Assembly: GCA_036897485.1 (NCBI GenBank)
Contig: JAYMTF010001680.1
Location: forward strand, 1 to 21,906
Reading direction: 5' to 3'
DNA: 21,906 nucleotides
Origin: Pelargonium nanum
Lineage: Eukaryota; Streptophyta; Magnoliopsida; Geraniales; Geraniaceae
How positions within the stretch are numbered: the stretch's first letter is position 1; the number at the start of each line of letters is the position of its first letter. Made by a program: the position numbers and the translations under genes. The notes below the pieces were generated by a model. It ran no database searches, had not been told where the DNA came from, and worked only from the letters and a program-made list of their open reading frames with translations. Shown one piece after another: positions 9,501 through 19,643 of this stretch.

Positions 9501-12500
9501 TTCATTGCAATGGCAATTGCTTCATGGGTTTCTCTTGAGATAGCTCCCAGTGACATTCCACCAGTGCAAAAACGTTCAACTATAGATGAAGCAGGTTCAA
9601 CCTTTCCCACTGGAATTGGAGCACGATCACTTTTGAACTCAAGAAGATCACGAAGAACCTAGCAAGTGACAAGCATTGGTCTTTAGTATATCCTATAAAA
9701 TTCCATGATAAAAATAGGTGCAAGAATGATAATAATTGCCTTCAGCACCCACATTGACAGGTCGGTTAGCCAAATGCTGCTGATAAACAGAGAACGCACT
9801 AGCACTCTTTTGACGAACAGCTTTGTGGAGCAATTTCGACATCTCCGGGTTGTTTCCATGATACTCCCCTTTATATACAAAGAGTTAACAGTTATCAACT
9901 GTATGAGATACAGCAAGAACTCATCGAAAAATTAAAGCCCAGCAGTCAACTTTGACACCAAACCCCAGAAAGAGGAAAAAAAACTAAAAACTTAATTGAT
10001 ATAGTGATAAAAATTCCTTGGAAACTAGAAACAATATTGGATAACAAGTAATACCTCCTGGTCTCATTTGTATAAATCCAAAATTTTCTAGTCTTTTAGC
10101 AGTATCTTCAGAGAAAGCTTTCACCCAGAAAGACAACGTCTCTCTAGCCAGCTGCCAGAAATAAAAATATATATCAATGGACCCAAAACTAACAGCAGCA
10201 TAACACTTAGCTTGCAAGATTCAAAATTTAAAGTAGTTTAGGAACAAGGAGCCAATTACTGTCAACGGTTCATAAACTTTCGAGACTCCAAGGTAAGTTA
10301 GAAGCCTATAATATGGTTTTAACTGTAAAGCAGCCCTAGTGAATTTCAGAGGTTAGCTATACAAATATACTTGAACATTCAGTGTCCTTTCTTACTTGAG
10401 TTGGTGCAAATTTCTAGAATTAGAAATTCTTATCAAACAAAAATATACTAAAACAGTAACACATACCACAACAAACTTGTTCAAATCATGAATAAAAAAA
10501 CAAAAAGACAAAAAAATTAGTCAGTAAAAGGTTCTTTTGCTCCCAATCTGTTCACTTTTGTAGATGTTCTTATGTATTATCACAGTACTACAATCATCCA
10601 GCGGCCAAGAAATGTAGTCCAGCTATTTATTTCTGAAGTACAATAGAGAATTTCAAGTCTTGCATTTAGCAATATTGTTTTTAATTTGCCTGAAGCTGAA
10701 TTCTTGAAGTAAGGAATCAACAATTCTATTGTTCATAGCAGCATCTTTTGAGGTTTGTTCAATTCCCTGTAAAAACTATATAATCCACCCAAAATCAAAT
10801 CCTCATCCATAATCATTGATAGAGAAAAATAGACTGTCCAGAAATTAAATCGGATCGCAAATATTTATTTATATTTATCTTTTAACTAAAATATATTTAT
10901 CATTTGAAGACTATATCTCTGGTCAATGACTTGTGCAAAAGTATTTGGGGAATCACATCCTTCAAAGTCTGCGTACTATGCAAATTCTCATTATGAAAAC
11001 TGTTAGCTTAGAACACCCAAGTGAATCATTTTGTCATGTTACCTCATCAAGAGTTAAGCCACCGATTTTTGATACACTTCCACAAAATGCAATATCTACC
11101 ACGTCCGTCCCTAATCCATAAATCTCAAATATCTGTGCACCACAATAGCTACAAATAGGAAAACAGTAAGCAGATTGTCAAACTAAATAGGAATGGGGGA
11201 AACAAACCTAGAAGACGATGTCTGCCAGTTGATCAAAATAAGTATAAGAAGAAAAGATGTGGAAAACTAGCAATTTGTAAGAACTAAGAACTAATAATTC
11301 ACAATTCAAACCTGGAAAGCAATGATATGCCCATTTTGGAAAGGATTTTGAGAAGACCAGCTTTAACTGCCTGGAACAGTAAGGATTTTGAAGCTTAGAT
11401 CAGAAATTATAAAGACCGAGTATAACTAAACCACCCCATACACACGACAGTTGAAGTAAATCAAACATTAATTGCATCGTTACTATAACCAATAAAATAA
11501 CTTAGCAACAGTTTGAACACATGCATAAGATAAAATAACAGAGAAAATGTAAGAGTTTGATCAACTAGAAGGGTGAGGAAATATTTGCCTAGAATTTGAA
11601 GTGAAAAGAGTTGGAAATATGTCTAACAATATATAATTTCAGATGTGTACTGACCTTGCAAAAGTTTGTTTGAGCCTGTTCAATTGTTACTGTAGGCATC
11701 TTTCCGTTCCGCATCAGATTTACTGTTTTAGTACTCAGACGCCACTGTCGACATGTTTCCAATGCCAAGTATGGACATACAGCACTGAAAATATATTTTA
11801 GGATAAAATGTTACAGGTTGACAAAGATGGTCAAAGATCTTAACATATTGCAACAGTGAATTCTTCCATAGGCAGGGGAAAATAACTCAGAGAAAGCAGA
11901 ATTGGCCATAACCCAAGCAGAATGGAGAGAATTACAATGATCTTCAAACACAATAGTTCCGACCAAGCTAAGAATGAGAAATATGGAGCTTAATAACAAG
12001 TAGTAGCACCTTATGGGAAGGATTTTGAAAAGGAATAATAGAGACAGAAACATGCAATTCGCATTAGTCAGAAAGAAATATGAAAAAAAGCTCAAATGTC
12101 AAGTCTTCATAGAAATCACACACAATACTAATTCTGAATATCATATTAATGGGAAAATGAACAATATATCATTGCTTTAAGAGGTTGAAACCAAAGAAGT
12201 GAAATACAACCTTGCACCATATCCTATCAAACATGCAAACTGATGAGTGCTGAAGCACTGGGCAGTATCTGCTACAATGGAGGCTGACATTCTTAAGCCA
12301 TTCTGAATAAGATGTTGGTGAACAGCACCAACAGCAAGAAGTATTGGAAGAGCAGGCCGAGTTGGTTCCTGGAAGGAAAAAAATATATTAAGAAAATCAA
12401 TTTTCAGATAATATTCCTGGAAGGCCATGGAGAGAGGCAATATACAGGGGGAAATGGGAATATGGTAATTCACAGTATCTGTTAAAAACCATTACATACT

Positions 12501-15500
12501 TGGGTACATTCATAAGTATGATAATGTAGATTGCAATAATGTTCAAACAATAAACAATTGAAGTTATGGAACAAGATTCGCATTGCACCAACAGCTATAT
12601 TGCACTGTGAGTACTAAGACAGACAATAAATCTGCAGATGGCTAAAATTATACGCTAATACAATACTGAAGTAGCAACCCTCCAAGACTTATACAGACAT
12701 ATATAAGCAGAGCACATATTCTCACAATAAATGTAAATGGTCAAATTGATACATGGACAAACAATGAGAAATGGTTACCAGCTGATCAGACCGGTCAGAG
12801 AGAACAAGCAACTGGGAGCCATTTCGAACAGCTTCATCTGCAGCTTCACAAAGTCTATTTAAGGTCCTCTCCAAGGATCCCTCAACCCCTTTACGTATAT
12901 CAAAAAATGTAGGTAAAACACAGGGCTTTAAATAAGGATCCTTCAGCAATGACTCTAGCTCCCCTTCATTCAAAACAGGACTGGATAAAGTAACCTAAAT
13001 CAAAGTAATAAAACAATCAAGCTCATTTGTAAAAAGTCCGAAAATTAAATAAACAAAGGATCATGTCTGCAAGAAATATAGAGATAACATAATACACAGC
13101 TGTGGGAGAAAAAAAATAACAAACCTGTGAAGCATTTTCAGGTCCAACCTCCAATATGTTTCCTCTCTTTCCAATATTGACTTCAAGAGACATGACTAAT
13201 CCTTCTCGAAGGGGGTCAATAGCGGGATTTGTTACCTGTAAACATAGCAAAAATAAAAAATAAAAATTGGGCAGTGAAAGGTTTGGCATTAAATTGACGT
13301 AAAGGTAATATTTGAAGATCTAAGTACTTCGTAAACAAATTCTATGTCATCTATCATTCATCGGAATTAATTAAAATTTGATTGTTTAAATAAACATATA
13401 CAATAAAATTAACTCAAAAAAGAAACGAGGTATGAAACTGAGTGCATATCATTAAAATGTAATTGAATATTATCCTCTACATAGTTCATACATACCTGAG
13501 CAAACCGTTGCTTAAAATAATCATAAAGCATATGTGGCTTCTGAGACAACACTGCCAAAGGAGTATCATCTCCCATGCAAAACGTTGGCTCCTTTCCTTG
13601 TCCAGCCATACTCTCAATTACCATTTGCACATCCTCACTAGAATATCCAAATGCCCTAGTGCCCTCAAAGTACAAACGATGAACATCATCAAGATACTAA
13701 GTTGGTAACGAGCATAATCCAAACACAGTACCATTTTGAGAAAACTATCTCTAGCACCAGAATTATCTTAGTCATCAGGGCAGAGAATGAAATCAACACA
13801 CTTACTGTTGGTGCCTTAGAATAGCTTCATTATCCATAACTGTTGCTGAGAGGAAGTGCGCAGGCTTCAAGGATCGCATATTTTCACTGACCCACTTCCC
13901 ATAAGGATGTGACAAGGCCACTCGCTTTTTGACTTCCGTATTCTCATACACCTACAATTCATTTTTTATAAGATACAAAATGGGCATTGAAAGTAGATTA
14001 TTGCTGATACAGCGTGTAGCCCATAAACAAAAAATGGGATGACATCATGGACTGATGAAGACAGCATACAATCACAACTTACTCATCCACTAAAAATGTT
14101 ATCAGCTCAGCTCACCAAGTAAAAGCAGATAAAGCGAAGACAAACCTGGCCAGCCTGTAAATCAACAGTTATCATCATTCCTGGACCTAGACGACCTTTC
14201 ATCGTAACTTTTGACTCATCCATGGGCAAAACTCCAACCTGTGTATAAAAAAATGACATGTCATTATACTGTAACTACACTGGTTATGATAAAAAATGAA
14301 CAGCCACAATAGTAACATGATAAATGCCGATAGGAGCACTAGTCACTGTAAAATTTATATTATGCTCTAATACGAAACATCTCATTCTAAAGTGCATTAA
14401 GCTTATTTTTCCTTTTTTTTATTGACCCTTTGGTGTTGTTGAATATGAGACTTATTGATGTATAGCACAAACATACAATTTTCTAGTCTGCTATGTTCCA
14501 AACACAAACAAGTTATCCTTTGTTCCTCTTTTTGGATGTGTAGTTTGTGGATATCATATTTTACGGAGTACAAGTTAACAGAAATAGAGTTCATCTTTTT
14601 TTCCTAACAACCCTCGCTGTTTGGCACCATGCTTATTTAGGGATAACCGGATAATGACTCCAGCTGTTGGAGGAAATGGTGACAAATTAAGATGAAGCCA
14701 CACATGAAAACTTAGACTAGAAATATTATTAACGATAACCTGACCCGCCAAATTTTGGTGTTTGATTAAGCAACAAATTAGAAACACTTGGGAAGTGTTC
14801 CATTCATAGAATTTGGATCATCTCTGGTTGCACATTAATATTAGAACTTGAAGATTTATTTGTTGAGGACTTGACAAAAATAATTAACAGAAATCTATTT
14901 GCAACTACTTATTAACTAAAGCAACATTAAACGCATTGTCATCATTTGTAGTTTACAACAACTGTATTTCTGCAAAGCCCATGTAAAGACTATTTTTCAT
15001 TATCAAAATATGAAATAAGTCAGAAGATCGTGCTCTAGCCAATCAAACCCATACAGTTTTGATCTGTCATGAAGGACAGGACACGGGTATGATTAAAGAA
15101 AAGGTTATCTCTTTGAGCTTCTTGGTACTTGGAGGCTCAACTCAGGCCTAAACTCAAGAGCATCAAACACAAGCCACAACTGTAATCCAATCTTCAAAGT
15201 TTTTAGAAGACGTTATCAATCATTTCTATAAATTTCAAGCAGAAAAAGATAAAGGCCACACCTCAGATGCTACATAGACAACATTGTCTTTTGTCCGCCA
15301 ATACCTTGCAGGGCGAAGTCCATTCCGATCAAGACAGGCCCCAATTGTTTTTCCATCACTGTGCCATATGAATCACAGTAATAAAAATCAGAAAGAACCA
15401 AAACTGAAAAATAAAGTAAAGAGAGGAAATCATGGCTCTTCACTAGGGAATGCAAATGGGATGAAAGCACAACATTATTTCTAGATTCTAATATCTAGAA

Positions 15501-18500
15501 CCGGGGAAATAACATAAACCAGAGATCACAAATCATAAAAGGCAAAACAACTTTCCCCTGAAATAGCACAAGATGCCTCTGGAAGAATACCTGAATAACA
15601 GTAATGCAGGCCCATCCCAAGTCTCCATCTGACCCTTGTAATAGTCATAAAAATCAACAACCTAAGGAAAAATAAGTGATTGAGCATCATCCATAAGTAA
15701 CATTAACAAAAGTAAGAAATAGTTCATGACCATATATAGTGACTATATCGTAATAAGCATGGATTACAAAATGTATGCAATCAAACAAATTGAATGACAA
15801 GTCTTCACTCTTCAGCTCCACAGAATTGCATTGTGGGACTTACTGGCTCTGCTTAATCATTCAATTAGTTTGAATAATCAAATCACAATGAGTAAATTTG
15901 AAAAACAAAATAATATAATTGCAACCAAAAGATAGTTCACATTTAATTAAAAAAAGATAAATGAATACACATTTATAGATCAACCTTAATGGAATAGCTT
16001 GCACTATACCTCAGGATATTTGATTGACAGAGTTGGATGATTTTTGTATGCCTCTGGAACAAGAATCATTAAAGCCTCCTCCGGAGCACGACCACTTCTT
16101 ATTAACAACTTAATAAATCAAAGAAAAATGTTTGGATATCAGAATATGCTTGTTGACCAATCACATTAGAATAAAGTGAAAACAAAAGATATTTGACATG
16201 CATTCATACACCCAAATACACATATGAAAAGACATACAACAAACTGGGAGAATTTTTCTAAACAACAATTGTGAAACGACCAGTTATGTCATAGGAATGA
16301 AAAGAAAAGAGTGGGTAAAGAATTGCCTTCAAGTGCTTAACAAAAATTTAGCAACTAAAGAAAACCTCACGCATGAAATGGTTAGTAAGTAAAGTCTACT
16401 ATGAACAGAAACAGCACCAATAACTTTTATACATCCAGTACACTAGATTCAGTTCCATGCTTCAGAGCAGAGTTTCATATTCTGTGTTATGTGTAGTTTG
16501 TCAAGCACATTCAGATCGCTATCAATTTTGAAATTTGTTTGTCAAATGAGCCGACATTAAAGATAAGTTACACCAAAACATGTTCAGTTTATATAATATA
16601 ATATTATATTATCATATAAAATAATGCAATAACTCTTACTTCTGCAGTGCTATCAAGATTAGCAGAGTCTGATGCCTTTGGGTTCCCAAAAGGACGAATT
16701 TCATTTTCCCGGCCATGCCAAACTGAAGACTTCAATGAAGTTTCTCGGGATTGCATCCAGTTCAAATTCCCCTGCATACATATTACAGTGTCAACATATA
16801 GTGATTCAAATGCATCTCATAATTACACCACATTGCAATAGAGGTTCGAACTGAAATTATTACCTGTATGGTGTTGATCTCTCCATTATGACCAAGAAAC
16901 CTCATTGGTTGTGCAAGAGGCCACCTTGGGCTAGTATTTGTGCTATACCTCCTATGATAAATGGCAAAAGGGGATTGATAGAGCTCATCCTGAAGGTCAT
17001 AGTAAAATAACCCAAGAACTTCTGAGCGAAGCATTCCCTTATAAACTATTGTCTGATTGGAGAGCGAACAAAAATATAACTCATTTCCCCAACTGTCTGA
17101 GTTTGCAGCAGCTGCTTTTTCGATCAATTTTCGGCAGATGTAGAGTTCTCGTTCAATGTCATCAACATTTTCTTCTTTAATCACTCGAACAAATACCTGC
17201 TCTATGTTTGGCATGGTTTGTTTTGCAAAATAACCAACTATAGAAGAATTTACAGGAACAGACCTCCATCCAAGCACCTCAAGACCCTCTTGTCTAAATG
17301 TATTTACAATAACTACAGAAGCCAATTAGAAGTTTGTGGTCAAACAACAATTTACAAGCACAAACAAAGTGCGTACACAGAAATTAAAGTGAATTGGAAG
17401 TTGGTGGGAAGGGGGAATACATCAACAAAAAGTAACCAATAACAATTATTATATTGAATGCCGAAAAAGAGACAAATGATAGACGTATAGAATAAACTTC
17501 CTACCTAAGAAAAAAACTTCAAATTCAGGAAGAGACATGAGTTTCTTCCTCTTCTTATATTAATTTATCAAGAACCATATCCACAGTCCTACACCAATTG
17601 ATGCACACCATGTAAAAGGAAGTAACTCTTGACCAACAAATCTGCAGTCCATATTTTACCAATTTTTGGACTTTGTTATATTCATGGACAATATGTAAAA
17701 GTGCATATACCTTATTAAAACGGAACATATTAAACAATCAACCATGAAAATGCACATCCATGATATCAGAAAGAAGATAAGGAAATAAAAAGAAGAAAAA
17801 CAGAACAGATCTGACTTGATTAAAGATTAATGAACATTCACCTTCTTTAGCTTTTTCCATAGCATCAACATCTTTGGGAAGGAACACCATTCCAACGCCA
17901 GTGTGCAACTTATCGAACGAAGCAATCCCTTGCTTACTGGCCCAATCATTTAATAGATCCCAAGGAATTGAAGTCATCACTCCCGAACCATCACCAGAGT
18001 CGTTGTCTGCTCCACATCCCCCACGATGTTCCATGCAGCCAAGAGCAATAAGAGCATCCTTAACAACCCCATGGGATGCTTTATTGTCCAAATTGGCAAT
18101 AAATCCAACTCCACAAGCTCCTCTTTCTGATAATATATCTTCCAAGTGGGCAACCTGCAGAGCATAAACATTGAATCACAAGGAAAAATAGAACTACCTA
18201 CAATCTTTCTTTTACAACCAAAACAAACATAGACACCAACAAGAAAAAGAATGTGAGGGCAAACACCTTCACTAAAAAATCATGAAAGATAAATGAAATA
18301 CTACATTGATGGGTGGAATGAAAAGATAAAATATTATCTAAGGTAAAAAATTATGCATTAAAATTTCAATATAGACATCTATCATTACCCCTGCTATACA
18401 GCAAAGTAAAAGGATGCCCTGTTTGCATCTTTCTCTCCCCTTTTTTTTACTCTGTTAGTGTTTCTCGAGCTGATATTTACAACAAAATGAAATAAACAAA

Positions 18501-19430
18501 GTTGCATTCACTTTTGACATGAATTAATTACTTTTGTTAGAAAAGAAAATATTTAAATATTTGGGACCATTTAGCTTGAACTTATGGCATAATTTAATTT
18601 TCCAAACCATTGAAATTTTCTTTAGGAAGTAAAACTGATTAATTTAGCAGTATTCTGCACTGTTCACTTATTTATTAATTTTATAACCACAGTTAAAAAA
18701 TAAAAAATTCTTAATAAAAAAGAAAACTGAACAGTTAGGATTTGTAACACATTTAAATCCCTGTTTAAGTAAACTAATTAATCGGCTTGTTAAACAGGAA
18801 TCGAATCCTTTTCAGTTCCAAAAGTTTGAAATTCACCATGTAGAGCTCAATACCAAACAGACAAAAGCAGAAAACAATTCAAACAGTAGTAAATGAATAA
18901 GAAGAAAACGTAAGGGCGATTATGATACACTATTATCAGTCCGAGCAAAGATACATGAAAATGATCAGTTTCCGTTTCCAATAACTTTACCCTAACGCCG
19001 ATCTGTTTTCTGTGTCCCGGAGCCGAACAAACTTCCACCACCACTTCAACACACTCCACAACCGCATTTCCTCACCAAAACCACACTCACTCCCCAAAAT
19101 CGATAACCATAATCGAACAGAAAAAAAAAAAAGCAAACAAAACACCAGTAACGCACGCACCTTCGGTTTCGCATCCGATTGGCGATCGTGGCCGACTCGT
19201 TCGATGTCGAGAACCGCCGTGACCGATTTGGAGCTTCCGGTGACGAACTGCGGAAGTCGTCCCCTAGTGGCGGAGACGCCGAATCGCCGCCGCGTGCGCT
19301 TTGATTTGCAATACAATCCGACGAAATCGACGTGTAACAGGCCTGTGGTGGCGTTGGGGGAGAGAATGGGGCGAGAGTGAGCTCCATTGGAGTAGAGGAG
19401 CTGAGGAGAGATGGAGGAGTGAAGTGCCAT
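3417..19430 (-). CDS. GLU1: Ferredoxin-dependent glutamate synthase (Fd-GOGAT), chloroplast precursor, 33 coding exons
   Basis: Catalyses L-glutamine + 2-oxoglutarate + 2 reduced ferredoxin to 2 L-glutamate in the plastid stroma (primary and photorespiratory ammonium assimilation). Exons in transcript order: 19430-19161, 18154-17842, 17312-16864, 16771-16640, 16108-16010, 15661-15591, 15358-15262, 14238-14146, 13951-13806, 13655-13496, 13235-13125, 12994-12779, 12368-12211, 11784-11655, 11370-11312, 11148-11043, 10151-10055, 9868-9753, 9658-9461, 9369-9259, 8839-8600, 8498-8400, 7501-7406, 7315-7118, 7004-6930, 6791-6663, 6566-6468, 5322-5180, 5080-4987, 4574-4336, 4233-4155, 3832-3749, 3578-3417. 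The lengths sum to 4,869 nt, 1,622 residues plus TAG, which is the usual plant Fd-GOGAT size. All introns are GT-AG and all joins keep frame. Domain order is transit peptide, class II glutaminase, central domain, FMN/Fe-S synthase domain, GXGXG beta-helix. The start at 19430 lies in a strong plant context (ACCATGGC) and opens a serine-rich MALHSS leader. The GLU1 symbol follows the Arabidopsis name; the paralogue (GLU2-like) cannot be excluded from sequence alone. Confidence 0.97.
6078..6297 (-). mobile_element. Stowaway-like MITE in intron 27
   Basis: A 220-bp element with terminal inverted repeats CTCCTTCCGTCTCAAAATAA (left) and the complement of TTATTTTGGGATGGAGGGAG (right), flanked by TA on both sides (6076-6077 and 6298-6299). 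This is the Stowaway signature (CTCCNTCCGTCCC-type ends, TA target). It has no coding capacity. It lies 170 bp downstream of the exon 27 donor in transcript direction. Its reverse complement aligns over most of its length with the element at 8072-8310, sharing blocks such as GCATTTTTG and AGTTATG.ATGAATTACCA. Confidence 0.88.
7139..7174 (-). other. GLU1: [3Fe-4S] cluster cysteine motif in exon 24
   Basis: Three cysteines, Cys1237 (7172-7174), Cys1243 (7154-7156) and Cys1248 (7139-7141), form C-x5-C-x4-C in the segment [20 protein letters not shown]. This is the cluster ligand pattern of glutamate synthases and sits at the expected place after the FMN barrel core. All three ligands are intact. 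Confidence 0.93.
8072..8310 (+). mobile_element. Stowaway-like MITE in intron 22, same family as the intron 27 copy
   Basis: A 239-bp element with ends CTCCATCCATCCCAAAATGA and the complement of TCATTTTGGGATGGATGGAA, flanked by TA at 8070-8071 and 8311-8312. The final base of the right end differs from a perfect inverted repeat. It starts about 90 bp after the exon 22 donor in transcript direction. By internal similarity it is in the opposite orientation to the intron 27 copy. Strand labels here only express that relative orientation. Confidence 0.87.
9003..9164 (-). mobile_element. Probable tRNA-derived SINE (fragment or full) in intron 20
   Basis: Read on the minus strand, the segment starts GGGATACCTAATGGTTCAAG, with a box-A-like motif TAATGGTTCAAGCG (9141-9154), and about 26 bp later a box-B-like GGTTCCGATCC (9105-9115, close to GGTTCGANTCC). 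A GT-rich, more GC-rich body follows and ends in a (TG)n tract (9005-9019). This order matches plant SINEs. No clear target-site duplication was found, so the limits are approximate. The body is more GC-rich than the surrounding intron. Confidence 0.6.
9005..9019. repeat. (AC)n microsatellite at the SINE tail
   Basis: Seven AC units plus A. It forms the tail of the probable SINE in intron 20 and could be length-variable. Confidence 0.85.
9259..9369 (-). other. GLU1: Exon 20: ferredoxin-loop insertion of Fd-GOGAT
   Basis: Encodes residues 1008-1044 from DPIRW to SAIKQ in 111 nt with phase-0 introns on both sides. The stretch between GEGGEDP and [12 protein letters not shown] is the insertion that the ferredoxin enzymes have and NAD(P)H enzymes lack, called the Fd loop and implicated in ferredoxin binding. 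Its presence separates this gene from NADH-GOGAT. The loop identity is from family knowledge; the exon borders are read directly. Confidence 0.8.
10152..11042 (-). other. Intron 16 of Fd-GOGAT (891 bp)
   Basis: Donor GTAACA after exon 16 and acceptor GGCAG before exon 17. The sequence is AT-rich throughout, and no repeat, MITE ends or RNA gene are recognised. Confidence 0.85.
11312..13951 (-). other. GLU1: Central domain of Fd-GOGAT, exons 9-15
   Basis: Roughly residues 509-835. This is the GltS central domain that links glutaminase and synthase domains and lines part of the ammonia tunnel in solved family members. Visible conserved blocks are [17 protein letters not shown] (exon 10), [18 protein letters not shown] (exon 11), [12 protein letters not shown] (exon 12) and [19 protein letters not shown] with [19 protein letters not shown] (exon 13). 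Four of these exons end in split codons (9, 13, 15 at phase 2; the rest at phase 0), and each split codon is restored correctly at the next exon. The function is assigned by family; no catalytic residues are expected here. Confidence 0.9.
14239..15261 (-). other. Intron 7 of Fd-GOGAT (1,023 bp)
   Basis: Starts GTGTGG after exon 7 and ends ACACAG before exon 8. It includes a somewhat different stretch near 14600-14770 with short ORFs in several frames. No terminal repeats or protein motifs support a named element, so I see nothing definable beyond intron sequence. Confidence 0.8.
16593..16612. repeat. 20-bp perfect AT palindrome in intron 4
   Basis: ATAATATAAT followed by its exact reverse complement, with no loop bases, starting 27 nt downstream of the exon 4 donor. 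It consists of A and T only, so chance or a dinucleotide-slippage origin is plausible. Confidence 0.8.
18116..19430 (-). other. GLU1: Transit peptide and propeptide of Fd-GOGAT (exon 1 and start of exon 2)
   Basis: Residues 1-103, made of exon 1 (90 codons, ending at phase 0) plus the first 13 codons of exon 2. The first 50 residues have no Asp or Glu, are rich in Ser/Thr, and turn Arg/Lys-rich near residues 43-49 (SKRTRRR). That composition is typical of a plastid targeting sequence. In this family the mature enzyme begins at the catalytic Cys, so cleavage before Cys104 is expected; this is family knowledge and not seen directly. The exon 1 donor reads AAG|GTGCGT. Dual plastid and mitochondrial targeting is reported for Arabidopsis GLU1 and cannot be judged here. 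Confidence 0.85.
18155..19160 (-). other. Intron 1 of Fd-GOGAT (1,006 bp)
   Basis: Donor GTGCGT after exon 1 and acceptor CTGCAG before exon 2. The exon 1 end (18990-19160) is C/A-rich on the plus strand; the rest is AT-rich. I see no transposon ends or RNA gene in it. First introns of plant genes often hold expression-enhancing elements, but none can be assigned here. Confidence 0.85.
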
Positions 19431-19524
19431 GGTTGGTGTTGGTGGAGGGTTTGGTGGTGGAGGAAATATGATCGTATTCGTGTGGAGAAGAATATGGATT
19501 TGAGGATAAAAAAAATATGGGGAG

Positions 19525-19643
19525 AGAGGATCGGAGCCACCCACCAGCGACTCTCAGTCTCTCACTTCTTTCTGGTCTTCGTCTTTCTTGTTTGTTTTCA
19601 GATGTGTTGTTATACACATTCTACACTGGAGCTCCGATCCTCT
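19525..19643. repeat. 13-bp perfect inverted repeat in the 5' leader region
   Basis: AGAGGATCGGAGC at 19525-19537 is the exact reverse complement of 19631-19643, with 93 bp between the arms. The outer arm contains an 8-bp palindrome GGAGCTCC (19628-19635). If both arms are transcribed they could pair in the leader and loop out the uORF; if not, the arms could be paired protein-binding sites. Confidence 0.8.
19554..19619 (-). CDS. Possible upstream ORF, 21 codons, in the Fd-GOGAT leader
   Basis: An ATG at 19619 opens 21 codons (start MCITTHLK) and stops at TGA 19554-19556, 123 nt before the main ATG. It is rich in Lys, Asp and Glu and matches no family I know. It matters only if transcription starts upstream of 19619, which is unproven. 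Confidence 0.3.
   Translation of the reverse strand: MCITTHLKTNKKDEDQKEVRD

Larger units (their letters stand above)
6930..10151 (-). other. GLU1: FMN-binding glutamate synthase domain of Fd-GOGAT, exons 17-25
   Basis: Roughly residues 871-1280. This (beta/alpha)8 domain binds FMN, receives electrons from ferredoxin through the Fe-S cluster, and reduces 2-iminoglutarate to glutamate. Recognisable blocks are [18 protein letters not shown] and [12 protein letters not shown] (exons 19-20), [17 protein letters not shown] and [19 protein letters not shown] (exon 21), [20 protein letters not shown] (exon 22, with Lys1134), [12 protein letters not shown] (exon 23) and [12 protein letters not shown] (exon 24). 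Exons 19-25 are all multiples of three bounded by phase-0 introns. No key block is missing. Confidence 0.94.
14146..18115 (-). other. GLU1: Class II glutamine amidotransferase (glutaminase) domain of Fd-GOGAT, exons 2-8
   Basis: Roughly residues 104-508. Cys104 (codon 18113-18115) lies in ERGACGVGF and is the expected N-terminal nucleophile that hydrolyses glutamine. Exon 3 carries YHRRYSTNT followed by HNGEINTIQ (His336 to Gln344). Counting from Cys104 as residue 1, the Asn-Gly pair is at 234-235, where the oxyanion-hole Asn/Gly of this family is expected. Exon 7 encodes the conserved [13 protein letters not shown] block. Exon 8 encodes KGRLGPGMM, near the end of the domain. All hallmark residues checked are present, so the domain should be active. 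Domain limits are approximate. Confidence 0.92.

Noticed and set aside
13655-13675. Upstream acceptor for exon 10, giving extra residues (the frame reading YFEGTR before AFGYSSED)
   Set aside because: Exon 9 ends with two bases of a codon, so only the acceptor before 13655 restores Gln and the conserved [11 protein letters not shown] join.
14403-14787. Short minus frames in intron 7 as an inserted gene
   Set aside because: No motif, no splice-compatible extension and no transposon ends; consistent with ordinary intron sequence.
19012-19380. 122-codon plus-strand frame antisense to exon 1
   Set aside because: It is the complement of the GC-rich transit-peptide exon and shows no protein family motif.
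3417-19430. NADH-dependent GOGAT or bacterial gltB identity
   Set aside because: NADH-GOGAT proteins are about 2,200 residues with a fused reductase part and lack the ferredoxin loop. This gene has the loop, a plastid leader, spliceosomal introns and ends at 1,622 residues.
18987-19544. 185-codon minus frame as the true N-terminus
   Set aside because: The extension upstream of 19430 has no ATG in frame and begins at a GTG; downstream of 19161 it reads into intron 1 past a clear GTGCGT donor.
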